Shown here piece by piece: positions 33,217 to 43,240 of a stretch of 64,000 nucleotides of DNA. The notes beneath the pieces are model-generated. The model made no database searches, had not been told where the DNA came from, and saw nothing but the letters and a program-made list of their open reading frames with translations. Made by a program: the position numbers and the translations under genes. The DNA is taken from positions 20,708,001 through 20,772,000 of the forward strand of contig NC_091973.1 of the NCBI RefSeq assembly GCF_036711975.1, given 5' to 3'. Each line of letters starts with the position of its first letter. Position 1 is the stretch's first letter. The stretch comes from Onthophagus taurus. Taxonomy: Eukaryota > Arthropoda > Insecta > Coleoptera > Scarabaeidae.

Positions 33217-33528
33217 TTAACACGGCGAATGTCCGTTCAAGTGATTAGCCGATTTTTTAAAGGAAGACAATAAACTAATCAGAAAAAAAATTACTGTTGC
33301 ATGGTAGTGTAATAACCGTTCAACAATTCCAGCATCGGAAATCACCTCAGCAATACGTTTAGGTAGAAACACAATAAATCCAGCTTCCAGTTCAACAATT
33401 ACCGTAGGCCAAGCTCGGCTTGGAATACGTTTAGCTGCTACAATTGGATACGGTGTATGTAAATGTAAATCACTCACTTTTTTCTTAGGTAAAAATTCAC
33501 ACTGTCCTAAACGATTTAGATGTTCCAT
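33217..33528 (-). CDS. Small FLPKR-type protein, copy A
   Basis: 103 residues. The N-terminal half reads EFLPKKKVSDLHLHTPYPI, then KRIPSRAWPTVIVELEAGF and IVFLPKRIAEVISDAGIV, and is related to the protein at 34317-34633. This small beta-rich type (L..L...Y.I..+RI.S....V.VELE...+FLP+R) occurs next to polymerase genes in insect virus-like elements. An OB-like single-strand-binding role is conceivable but not shown. The C-terminus is hydrophobic and may be read-through. It faces away from copy B. Confidence 0.5.
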   Translation of the reverse strand: MEHLNRLGQCEFLPKKKVSDLHLHTPYPIVAAKRIPSRAWPTVIVELEAGFIVFLPKRIAEVISDAGIVERLLHYHATVIFFLISLLSSFKKSANHLNGHSPC

Positions 33529-33529
33529 C

Positions 33530-34316
33530 TTTTCAATAAGCGGTGTATAAACTTCAAGTGAACGGCGTGGAGTGTAGATTCGGAATGAATAAATTTCGCA
33601 GCAGGCGGTAGAGATAATGTAAACCGCAAAAAAAAAAATTTGGTTAGACGCAATAACATCTCTCTAGATAAACAAATTTCCAATAACAACTATTGATAAA
33701 ATAAAAAAATAAAATTATCAAAAGGAAAATTCGAGAAACAATAGAAATTACTTACAGTATAAAAAACAAATCGATCCTAAGTGTTCCCAACACATCCCAA
33801 TGGTAGGTAAACCATGTCCCCCACAATCTCAATATGATTTCGATGGGCAACATCCCATAAAGCTCAAATACATAAACCCTTTTTTTAGTCTTAAATTCAC
33901 AACCTCGGCTGCTGAATCAAACAGGCTTGATGGCTGTTTGACTCATCTTTTTATAATTTGATGTTTATGTTCTGGTATAGATTGAACTAATTGTATAATG
34001 TCTTTTTCACCACATTTTATATTAATTTTTTATCTGTCCTATTTTCCGATGTTGTCATCGGAAACAGAAATTTATCTGTTTTTTTGTGGTAATTTGTTTT
34101 TCGTGGTATTTTGTTTGTTTGTTTGCTTGTTCGCCACTGTATTTTTTGCAGATGTTATTTTTCCATGACAAAAATTTTGTTTTTTATATTTCTCAGTTAT
34201 GATAACTGCGGTTTTTGTGGTTTTACTTTATAATGCACGTGTTATTTTTTTATTTTATTATTTATTTACTTAGAATAACGTTTTATTCAGTTGTGTCCCA
34301 CAGGTAGATTTCATCG
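33530..34316. other. AT-rich intergenic stretch
   Basis: No gene. A short hairpin (tttccgatgttgtcatcggaaa) lies at about 34043-34064, and TATCTGT words recur around it (34028, 34071), as in the repeat at 35350-35690. Confidence 0.4.
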
Positions 34317-34633
34317 GTTCTATATCGGTTAAATATGGAAAATTTTAATCAAATTGGTACGTCATTGAATAGTAAACTTGATTTACTTAACAATATATAT
34401 ATGCAAGATCCAATAAGACCTTGGTTAGAGTCTCTCGTTTGGAGTGTAATAGAGTATATCGTATAATAGGAATTGAGAGACGTATTAATTCGAGTACATA
34501 TCCCAAAGTTTTAATGGAATTGGAGGATTTTAAAGCAATTTTAGCATCTTCAATCAATTCTATCGGATTGGTCTTTAAAGGTTCTACCTATCTAATGGAT
34601 ATTTTAAATTTTGTAAATTTAAATGAAGTTTAA
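34317..34633 (+). pseudogene. Small FLPKR-type protein, copy B, frameshifted
   Basis: Starts at about 34335 with MENFNQIGTSLNSKLDLL in one frame. After a shift near 34410 it continues as RVSRLECNRVYRIIGIERR then YPKVLMELEDFKAILAS. Aligned by eye with copy A, the shared pattern is VS.L....Y.I....RI.S...P.V..ELE.F...L. Copy B ends with GLVFKGSTYLM. The two copies are divergent and are divergently transcribed. Confidence 0.5.
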
Positions 34634-34838
34634 TTTTTTTTATAATGTGAGTATTTCTATTGTTTCTCGAACTTTCCTTTCGATAATCTTTATTTTTTTT
34701 ATCTTTTACCAACAGTTGCTATGGAAAGTTTGTTAACCACAAGCCGAAATGCGCGTGAAAAAACAACTATATTTTAAATAAAAAACAATGTATTAAATGA
34801 AAAAAATTATTTAAACCAATAAAATATATTTTTAAACT

Positions 34839-35310
34839 TTACAATACATTTTCTTTAGAAATCCAACTGTTCTCAGACAAATCAAAACCTAACCATTTCA
34901 CGTACAATCTATCCCCTTTCCTCCTTCTTATCACTATTTCAACGAGATAAACGTCAGGTTGTTTAGATAAATTGAGCTCAAATTCATAAAATGCTCCTGA
35001 AATGGGTTGACCATTCATATCCTCCAACAAATATGTTACAGGGTTTGTTATCTGAACTTTAGCAATTTTAAACAATTCAGTAGTCCAATTTGGTAGGTAT
35101 CCTTTATCGAAAACATGTTTATGTCTACTGATTCGTACCGTATCACCAACTTTAAACTTTCATTTACCAGCAATTTTTACGAAATTGTAGACTGTACTGA
35201 GAAGCTGATTTTCAATAGATTTAGAATTTATTAAATTAGGAGCTAGCTTTGTAGTCTTATGCTTTGAAGCGTTATAAATTTTAGCTACATCATTCAAAAG
35301 ATGTAATCAT
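34839..35310 (-). pseudogene. Polinton/Maverick-type integrase C-terminus with chromodomain
   Basis: On the minus strand, from about 35310 to 34839. The end of a retroviral-type integrase (VAKIYNASKHKTTKLAPN), one in-frame stop near 35161, and an SH3-like tail (FKVGDTVRISRHKHVFDKG, FKIAKVQITNPVTYLLED) are followed by a chromodomain (VYLVEIVIRRRKGDRLYVKW, WLGFDLSENSWI) at about 34990-34840. The catalytic DDE part is missing. Such integrases with chromodomains are a hallmark of Polintons and adintovirus-like elements and insert the viral genome into host DNA. This copy is a remnant. Confidence 0.85.
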
Positions 35311-35347
35311 TTATGATTCCCGTAAAGACTAAAGTATTTATAGAGCC

Positions 35348-35693
35348 TTCTGTTTTATCTGACCAACCGCTTTTATCGGCATCGATACTTTTTTGAACTG
35401 AAAAGCGGATGGATGGGTAAAACAGATTGGTTTCTGATCAAATTATACCGTTGACGGATGGAATTCTTATAGTTACTGGGGGACGTTAAGGATTGTCACA
35501 GGTTGTTATATAAACTGTTTTAACAGATAAATTTTAACAGGCCGGTTTTAACCGATCTGTTTTATCTGACCAACCGCTTTTATCGGCACCGATACTTTTT
35601 CAAACTGAAAAGCGGTTGGATGGGTAAAACAGATTGGTTTCTGATCAAATTATACCGTTGGCGAATGGAATTCTTATAGTTACTGGGGACGCT
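35348..35693 (+). repeat. Direct repeat pair, each unit a long hairpin
   Basis: Units 35350-35490 and 35561-35690 are about 90 percent alike by eye (tgttttatctgaccaaccgc to atggaattcttatagttact). Within each unit the first part (TCTGTTTTATC...CCAACCGCTTTT) is the reverse complement of the middle (AAAAGCGGTTGG...GGGTAAAACAGA), so each can fold. They lie directly upstream of the 36 kb virus-like genes. Confidence 0.75.
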
Positions 35694-35884
35694 CTACGGA
35701 CTGTGGAGGATATGGTTGGAACAAACCCCATTAAAGCAAGGAAACATACATCTGAACATTTGCTTCAAGAGCAATATATAGCAGTAACAACTCCTTTAGA
35801 AAAAACAAATTCGAGGCTCCATGTATACATATAAACCATTGAGTGGTGAGGTGTCGGTAATCATAAACTAACAGGATATCCACA

Positions 35885-36010
35885 TTGATAAAAAAATGTG
35901 GTCAGCCACAGAGAAAAACAACTGTGCAGGTGCAGGCCGTTATAGACAAACAAGATATCCACAATGATAAAAATGTGGTTAACCGTAGAAAAGAACAACT
36001 ACAAGTGACT
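35885..36010 (+). repeat. Tandem repeat of about 62 bp before the 36 kb gene
   Basis: Two copies: agatatccaca or ggatatccaca, then a ttgataaa or atgataaa word, an aatgtggt word and an aacaact word, starting near 35873 and 35945. They sit 50-150 bases ahead of the start at 36054. A TATATATATGA at about 36010-36020 may be its TATA element. Confidence 0.5.
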
Positions 36011-36053
36011 ATATATATGACGTTCATGCTATGCACACACATTAGTTTCCATC

Positions 36054-36572
36054 ATGACATTGAGACGTGCAGCAGTTGTAGATATTCAAGGTGTTCTAGT
36101 CGATTCAGAATTTGAAGCCAGAGAAGTCACTCTCATAGATTTAGACACATCCCACATGTTACATCTACATCTTCAGTCAAGCAAACCATTCCGAGCGCTG
36201 AATGAAAAGGACCAGAAGTCTTGTAGATATTTAGAACGACATCATCATCGATTGGGCTTTAACGATGGCTGGATCAGTCAAGGTATGGGTTTGAAGCTGC
36301 TCGATGATACCATCTCAAACTATGATGTGATCTATGTGAAGGGGAACCAGAAGGCACATTTTTTGGAAAAGCGCCCATGCCATCCAAATCGATGTTGTAG
36401 GAATTTAAAGATTATCGACCTATCACTAGAAAAATGTAATGTAGCCGAAGAGATTAAATTCAATGTTTCGTTAGATGCATGTTGGTGTCATAATGGATCC
36501 CCAGCCGTATGTTCTCAAAACAACGCATTGGTATTAAAAAATTACTTAAACCATTCAAAATTTATACTGTAA
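36054..36572 (+). CDS. RNase-H-like candidate protein of virus-like elements
   Basis: 172 residues. An early acidic patch (VVDIQGVLVDSEF, EVTLIDLD) lies where RNase-H-fold nucleases carry their first Asp/Glu. It is followed by RYLERHHHRLGFNDGWI, VIYVKGNQKAHFLEK and a Cys/His-rich C-terminus (CWCHNGSPAVCSQNNALVL). The arrangement (D.QG...E/D, then YVKG..K..FL, then CP.H...CAL.N) is one I associate with conserved insect mobile-element and virus-like proteins. No enzyme activity can be claimed. A TATA-like stretch lies about 40 bases upstream. It directly precedes the metalloproteinase-like gene on the same strand. Confidence 0.45.
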   Translation: MTLRRAAVVDIQGVLVDSEFEAREVTLIDLDTSHMLHLHLQSSKPFRALNEKDQKSCRYLERHHHRLGFNDGWISQGMGLKLLDDTISNYDVIYVKGNQKAHFLEKRPCHPNRCCRNLKIIDLSLEKCNVAEEIKFNVSLDACWCHNGSPAVCSQNNALVLKNYLNHSKFIL

Positions 36573-36589
36573 AATTGAATATATTTTGT

Positions 36590-37372
36590 AAACTGTTCGA
36601 CTTTCTTTCATTTATCCACAACATTCGACCCAATTTAAATTTAAATCATCAGGATATGTTAGCTGAAGGTCTATCCCCCTTTCAAAATTACTATAATCTC
36701 CCTATAACAGGGGAGGCTGATAAGGATACATTAAAGCTACTGTCAAAACCCCGATGTGGTAATTTGGATAACAACAACAATAAGGTCAACATCAGTCTCA
36801 AATGTAAACGTCTCCCATATATGTGATGTGGATGGGAAGATTTCAGCATTTTTAATTTACAATAAAATAGTCTATGTTTTCTTTAAGCAGTGGGTCTGGT
36901 TAATTGATCTAAAGACTAAAAAACCGATTCAATCTGAACCTGTAAATATTTTAGATTGGATACAGCCCTTGAGAGGGGATTTAGACAATAGCGACTATAA
37001 GTATGTAGTGTCAGTAGATTCAAATGGCCTATTCACATTTATTATCAAAAATGAAATATATATAATTGAAATTAAGAGTTTAACTGTAAGGTATAAATAT
37101 AGATTTTCTGAAACTGAATGTGGTTGCCAGTAATTACGGTTTGACATATATCTTTTTCGATAAACATTACATCATCCAGGTAGATGAGTACTTTACAGAA
37201 GAAAAAAGATTATAATGTCTGCAGATGAATTCTTTCCGGGAATTTCAAACAACTTCAGCGGTGTATATAAAACGCCTGATGGCTTATTAAATTTCTTTAT
37301 ATATTTAAAAGAGGTTTTGAGTAGTTCGAAAAAGAACCTATCTTTATTAGATATATCTTGTCCCTATAATTG
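36590..37372 (+). pseudogene. Matrix-metalloproteinase-like gene without catalytic domain
   Basis: The first frame (to 36826) carries a peptidoglycan-binding-type prodomain (LSPFQNYYNLPITGEADKDT) ending in PRCGNLD, the cysteine-switch motif of matrix metalloproteinases. Instead of the expected catalytic domain of about 160 residues with HExxHxxGxxH, the next frame (about 36790-37133) enters hemopexin-like repeats almost at once: VSHICDVDGKISAF, then VYVFFKQWVWLIDLKTKKP. A further blade is visible after another shift (MSADEFFPGISNNF then YKTPDGLLNFFI, to 37372). The catalytic part was deleted or lies elsewhere. Matrix metalloproteinases degrade basement membrane, and relatives are known in some insect DNA viruses. 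This copy cannot be an active protease. Confidence 0.6.
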
Positions 37373-37790
37373 ATAAACTCAAATATATATTGTCTACAAT
37401 AATTTTATCAAATATCACAATTCCAGCGGAAAATTAAATATGTTATGTATCAAATGTAAAAACTAAAAAAAAATGTAAAAATGTATCAAACAAACTTATT
37501 TAGGTTCTATGTAAATAAAAATTTTTCCACTTGTTTATTACATTTGTGGTTTTTTGTTTTTTGAAGTAGAATTAATTATCTTGACCAACTGTCATCCGTT
37601 TGTGGTTTTTTGTTTTTTTGAAACTGCTATCTGTTTTTTACCGCAATTATCTACAACTTATTTTATTATTTAAAGACAATAGATATATAAAGGATGTTCT
37701 CGTTACCGAAAAGTTAATAGCATTTGTTCGTGATCGCGTAGACACCGTGTTATTTTTTATTTCCGAAAGTGAAAAGAAAAAAGCTCTAAA
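37373..37790. other. Spacer before zinc-finger polymerase gene
   Basis: AT-rich. A frame open from 37600 adds a hydrophobic, low-complexity extension to the next gene that I do not accept as coding. The words tttgtggttttttgttttt occur twice (37545, 37602). Confidence 0.4.
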
Positions 37791-37791
37791 C

Positions 37792-38778
37792 ATGTTTATT
37801 TGTGAGTTCTGTCAAGTGTCTTTTACGGCGAAACATAATCTTGACAGGCATATGCGAGGTAAACATGGTCAAACTAATTTCGATTGTACCGTGTGTGGAG
37901 GAAAATTTTCAAGACGAGATAACTTGAACGTACATCTGAAACGATCTCATGGGTTATCTATGAAACGTGAAGCACCACCACCACCATTACCATCAACCAT
38001 CGAACATCGATCAAATCTAGAGATGGAAGTTCCCGGTACATCTACTAAACATCAATCAAATTTGGAGATGGTAGTACCAACACCATCAACATCACCACCA
38101 CCACCACCACCACTAGGTAATAAACGTCATCGATATTCAGCACGTCCAGAGTCCATGATCGAAAACGATGGAAGGGTATGTCAAGTTTGTGGCGATTTAC
38201 TACCATCACTTATCTCGCTTGAATGCCATCTTAGAACTGAGCATGTTGAAATAATCGATGATAATGTTAAAAAATTTAAGTCTTGTTATAAAAATAGGGT
38301 AGTTTGCTATAGAATTGATGGAGCTCAACCTGATGATGATATACCGTCATATCTATTGAAATGTTGTGAAACAGTTAATCGACTGATTGAACAACATCTC
38401 AATAGGAATGGTTCGGTAAAAGCTCAGATTGAGTTATTAGCAAATTATATTAAGTCCGGATTTGATGATGATGACGGGAATGAGGAAATTATTATGTCGG
38501 AGAAAAATTTTAATACAACATTTAGAATTATCACTGCCGCCACTGTGTTGAATGAGGTTTATGATGAGATGACTCGGGATGTTCTAACTCAAAGCGAAGA
38601 GTTTCAGGAGCGTGGGTCGGGGTGGGCTTTCCACTCTATATCTCACCTGCTCCTGAACATCAATAAATTTGAGCCCATACCCGGGTCATCATATATTCGT
38701 TTACCTCAGGATATCGAAAAGAAAAAGGCATCCATCAATATTAAGAACTACACAGAGAAAAATAATGCGAAAAAATAG
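37792..38778 (+). pseudogene. N-terminal zinc-finger part of a virus-like family-B DNA polymerase (copy 1)
   Basis: I chose the Met at 37792, just before FICEFCQVSFTAKHNLDRH. Two C2H2 fingers follow (second: FDCTVCGGKFSRRDNLNVH), then a Pro/Ser linker with PPPPPP, a third finger (VCQVCGDLLPSLISLECHL) and an acidic stretch. The conserved block EEFQERGSGWAF...IRLP.DIEKKKASINIKN is the entry into the polymerase exonuclease region. It stops at 38778 just after INIKNY, where the related gene at 46386 continues with DNLCFIYC. It is therefore a truncated first segment. Zinc fingers ahead of this polymerase occur in insect Polinton/adintovirus-like elements. Confidence 0.75.
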
Positions 38779-39344
38779 CTATTTCACTTTAGTTGCCGAA
38801 AAAGTAGATAAACTATATAATGTATTAGTCGTATTGCCAATTGTAAATTGGTATTACAACATTTTTGAATTAGTTGAAATAATAGTTGTTAATTTATCCA
38901 TTTCTTTAGATATAAAACCCAAAGCTTTTATTAATAAGATATTTCAACTAAATATTAGATGAAATAACTACTACATAATACGTTGTTATATCGATATTCA
39001 ATAGTAAAAAAATCTAATCGTTCTTGTCGGAAATATATCTACATAATCAGAGGTCCATAAACTATTTTAGTAGATGAAATGATTATAAATTGTAACCATT
39101 TCAATTAGCTAAATTAACTACTACATTTAACAAACGTATTAAGTATTTTAAAGTAAACAATCTATAAAATTATATTAGTTAAAATAACTGCAACGGTAGG
39201 CGAAACTACCACAATTTGGCGGCGCATTGTAATTTATATGTGACGTCATCAACATCTCCGCTTCGGGCTTCAGTTTCATTCGTATAGAAACTACGATCGT
39301 GTTAATAAGTGTTCTCGTGTTTCCGAATTGGTACAGTACTAATA
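38779..39344. other. Spacer, promoter side of the SAM-domain gene
   Basis: AT-rich with tagttaaataactac words repeated on both strands. The last 120 bases before 39345 are GC-richer (tgacgtcatc at 39240) and probably contain the promoter of the SAM-domain gene. Confidence 0.4.
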
Positions 39345-40021
39345 ATGTTCCAAGACGCCATAGTAGTAGAAAAGGCCAACGTGGTTGCAAATTTATTGGA
39401 GAGTTGGGGTGTTTCACAACTAATTAACGATTTTGAATTTAAGTGAAAAGATTAATCATTATGATACGGAATTAGTGCGTTTTCGGTGTGACAATTTTTT
39501 TCTGTTGAGCATTTTTTTGTGTTGCGTTTATTATAATATTTTTAGTATAATATAGTCATTTCGTTGTTTGTTAGAATGTTTTCATTCTTGCATTTCGCGT
39601 TAATTTCTTAAAATACAATTAAAAGCAATTTTATATTCGGTTTTTTAGTTAGAGACGGAAAATTCGTTAAATCAGGCGTCTCACCGCTGGCGTCTGGCGT
39701 CCCGTGATCACCATCGTCGCGTCTGTCGCCAATCGATATTTTTTTTTCTACTACTTTTTTTTTTACCTACGTAAAATAATTATAATTGGTAGTATTTTAT
39801 TAATATTATATCCTTTTTTTAAACAATACTTTTTCCTTTTCAATGCTTTCACCTTTAATTTTATGTTTTTGCTTAGTAGGTAGATAATGCGCAAGCATTT
39901 TACTAATTTATTAAAAAAAGTTAGTTTGAAATTAACCCATTTATGCCCAGAACTATTTTTGGTGTAGTTTTTTGATAAACATTTTATTAGTTGATAGTTG
40001 ATAAGTATAGAGGGTTGCACA

Positions 40022-41390
40022 CAGGGTTGTTAAGTTTTAAACAATTTGTTTAAAACCTATTGTTTAAAACATGTTTAACTTGTTAACCGGGCATGACGTA
40101 TCAATACGTCAAAAAATAAATTTTTTTTTTTGTCGTGATATGGATAGTACTACTATAGTAAGTATGATAACTCAGCCAAAAAATCAAAAAAAAAAATCGA
40201 AAAAAAAAGTGGCCCGGTTAACAGGTTAAAACACTAACATATGTTTAAAACCAAAGGCTATAGCCGGGTAAGCATGCAAAAAGTGCCCCCAAGCCAAATC
40301 AAACTTCAAGTTAGCCATTCGAAAGTGTATGGTTAAAAAAAATTTTCACTTATAATACCACTAAAGGTCAAATTATTTCCGGAAATTTTTTGGAGCTCAT
40401 GAATATTTTTAAAATTATCCCGAGTCAAAGACTCGGGGTCGTTTACAGTTTTCGAAAAACAAAGCATCCCTTTCTTCAGTATTAAAAAAAATTCTTGTTA
40501 CAAATTTTATTTTTTTAAATTTATTTCTTCTAAAAACATAAGAAAAACAAAATAACACAAAAAGAAATATTTTTGTTCAAGAAATAATCCACGATTAGCA
40601 AAGATAAAAATCATGAGTTTAAATTTAGTTTAAGCTTTTTTAAATTTCAATTATTTCCTGCCCAAAAATGATTCGATGCTTCGTTTTTCAAAAACTGTAA
40701 ACGACACAAAAAAATGTTTCAAACAAAAATTATGTGGAATTATGTCATTTAACAAACTGTTAAATGGATTTTAAAAATTTCTTAAACATAGTGAAATTTT
40801 CATCCACTTCCGGTCTAACCGGAAGTGATAAAGCCACAACGCTAACCTCAAAAGGTAGACCTTTTTGTCCTGTATCGATGTTCCAAATGTCAAATCTGTG
40901 GGAGTTATACCACAGGTTATACTTTAGGAGAAAAACGGGGGGTCCCAAAAAGTTGGGACACCCGTATACTAAAACTAAAACAAAATTTACTAAAAACTAA
41001 CAGACTTATTAATGATTTTCACTTTTCACTATTTAATTCTTTAAATATAGAAACTAATTTAACCCGACTATATTTAATTTACACTTCTTGTATTAACGTC
41101 GTATCTTATTACCATCCTTAATCTCTTCGAAATAGGACCAAGCGGGGTCCTATACGCGCTAGAAACGATGGGGGTTCCCCGAATGATATCGATTTCTGAT
41201 TTAGTACATAAATGGTACGAATATTCGCTAATTTAAAACACATGTTTAAAACAGGTTTTATTTGTTTAAAACTGATTTTTTAAGCAACGTCGTAAAATGG
41301 GTTTAAAACAAAAAGAAACAGTTTAAAACAATAAAAAACAGGTGTTTTGTTTAAAATTAAAAAAAAAAAACATGTTTTTTTTCAACCCTG
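40022..41390. mobile_element. hAT-type non-autonomous element nested in the piggyBac-like one
   Basis: Ends CAGGGTTG and CAACCCTG, flanked by the exact 8-bp duplication GTTGCACA (40014-40021 and 41391-41398), as for hAT elements. The interior near both ends is made of GTTTAAAAC-type words on both strands (40035-40085, 41240-41350), probable transposase-binding repeats. There is no coding capacity. A CCGGAAGTG-type repeat sits inside at 40797-40970. Confidence 0.9.
40797..40970. repeat. Dispersed CCGGAAGTG repeat, copy 1
   Basis: Contains the short palindrome CACTTCCGGTCTAACCGGAAGTG and then ctcaaaaggtagacctttttg, an aaatgtcaaatc word and gggacacccgtat. The same order recurs at about 43085-43240, with a further palindrome half at 42950. 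A dispersed non-coding repeat. Confidence 0.65.
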
Positions 41391-41705
41391 GTTGCACATA
41401 TTTTAGTCACTGGGTCGTTTTCGACCCGTTGGGCGTAAATGGGTTAATTGATACTTCATTATGGCCTAAATTGGAATAATAAATTGTTTGAATTTGAAAC
41501 CAGAAGTTAATTAAATTAATTTATTTTGTATTTTTTTTAGCAAAAGGTATTGATATAGAGGTGTTGAAGGAGCTAACATTAAATGACATCGACAATCTAA
41601 TACTTGCCTCACAATTTGGTCTAACAGTAAAGTTTAGGAAGGCGTTGTTTATATGGAAGACAGAAAATGTTGGTATTTCTTTCATCTTATTATCAATACA
41701 CATTA

Positions 41706-42649
41706 GGGTCGGTCAAATTTGATTTTTTTTTTATTCAGCCATATGAATTCTAAGAAAAAAAAATTCAGTAAACCATATCTCTAAATCAATTTTTTAGCTC
41801 CCCAATTTTCAATTGTAGTAGGCTGTATGACACGGTAACAAATTTGTTATAAAATTAGCGACATAAATTTCTCTACTGTGTAAATTTCACATTAAAAATG
41901 CGCAGACTGTAAACCCATAGACCCATAGAAACTAAACCTATAAACAATAAAATGTCATGTCTCGTGAACTTATTGTACTTTCATGTATTCTTGTGCTATA
42001 GCTTTCCTCATGTTTGTATGTATCTTAGTCGCTTTCTTTTGCCATCATCGATAACAAATATTCTAGCTGCTAATTATCCAAACAAAGGTTGTTTCGGTAA
42101 AATGTAGGATTTTCTGAGAGAAGTTCATTGTTTAACATCTTTAACATTTTAATACGTCCTTTCCTTGATTGCGTCGCTGCAACCATTTCTTACACTACAA
42201 TAGACGTTTATTCTACGTTTTTTCAGATAATAAAACACTGATCAAAAGGCTAACTCATGTTGTCGATAGTGCAAACTATAATAGAATCTAATTTTCTTTC
42301 ATTTAATTTTTGTTCAAACCATTAAGACCAAAATACCTATTAAATAACATGACAATTTATTGACATGTTACCGTATCAAACAATTAATTTTAAAGGCAAA
42401 AATTACATTCAAATTTGCTATCAAAGCTGTTAAATTCGCGCGATAAATTTACGTCGTAAATTTTGTATCAAATTTGTTTCCGTGTCATACAGCCTTTATA
42501 ATGTTTTCTACAACTAGATAAACTTGAAAATCGGGGGGCAAAAAATTTGGTTTAGAGATAGGGTCCACTGGAGTTTTTTTCTTAGAATTCAGTGCAGAAT
42601 ACGAATATGACCGAATAAAAAAAAAATTTTATAGTAATTTGACCCGCCC
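41706..42649. mobile_element. TA-flanked MITE in SAM gene intron 2
   Basis: Left GGGTCGGTCAAATTTGA and right, inverted, GGGCGGGTCAAATTACT start long imperfect inverted repeats of more than 150 bp (sharing TTTTATTC, GAATTCTAAG, a region of A runs and CTCTAAA words, and a GTATGACACGG word). TA lies at both borders. No coding region. Mariner-type target duplication and structure. Confidence 0.8.
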
Positions 42650-42668
42650 TAATATACATAGCTATGTA

Positions 42669-42846
42669 TAGAAGTGTTCTTGGAAACTGCGTCGCGTAGG
42701 ACGAGAGCCGCTGTGAGTTCCGACATGCCCCACAAGCCCATCTCCCTGAATTTCGTGTGCGCTCGACACAGCCTGCTTGGCCAGCCGCATTTCGGATCTC
42801 ACAGCGGCTCTCGTCCCACGCGACGCAGTTTACAAGAACACCTCTG
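42669..42846. repeat. GC-rich fold-back element
   Basis: Arms of about 52 bp (AGTGTTCTTGGAAACTGCGT, CGCGTAGGACGAGAGCCGCT) at 42671-42723 match inverted 42793-42845 with few differences, around about 70 bp. It is strikingly GC-rich for this window, lies 20 bases from the MITE above, and has no coding capacity. The open frame across it (42674-42892) is a chance frame of the palindrome. Confidence 0.7.
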
Positions 42847-43084
42847 TACTTATACGGGGTCTCCTACGGAAGTGGGACATAAGGTTTCATAGAGAAAGTA
42901 CAGTTGCAATAGTAAGAGATGTAAGTATATTTTAAGGGTAGTGTCATGTCTCAATCACTTTCGGTTATACCGGAAATGGCTACAACCTTCATTATTTTTT
43001 AAAAAATTTTAATTTTATCTTTTAGCAGTTACATTACTTAATTCTGAAATACTTATACTCGAAGAAATTTTTTGTATCGTTAAA

Positions 43085-43240
43085 AAAAAATTTCCGGTAT
43101 AGCCGGAAGTGATGGAAACAACACTACCTTCAAAAAGACATCCTTGCTCTGTATCTATGTGAGAAAATGTCAAATCCATGGCATCTATAGATTCCCTATA
43201 ATATGCTACGTTTCACTTCCGTTGGACACCTGTATGTATT
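43085..43240. repeat. Dispersed CCGGAAGTG repeat, copy 2
   Basis: Same landmarks as 40797-40970: TTCCGGTATAGCCGGAAGTG, ctaccttcaaaaagacatcc, an aaatgtcaaatcc word and ggacacctgtat. It lies directly before exon 3 of the SAM-domain gene. Confidence 0.65.

Larger units (their letters stand above)
39936..41443. mobile_element. piggyBac-like non-autonomous element in SAM gene intron 1
   Basis: Begins CCCATTTATGCCCA and ends with the inverted CCCATTTACGCCCA (reading inward). It is flanked on both sides by TTAA (39932-39935, 41444-41447), the piggyBac target duplication. No transposase is encoded. It contains a nested hAT-type element that makes up most of its length, so the original was only about 140 bp. 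Confidence 0.85.

Noticed and set aside
42674..42892. 72-codon frame in the SAM gene intron
   Set aside because: Reads across the GC-rich fold-back; no protein signature.
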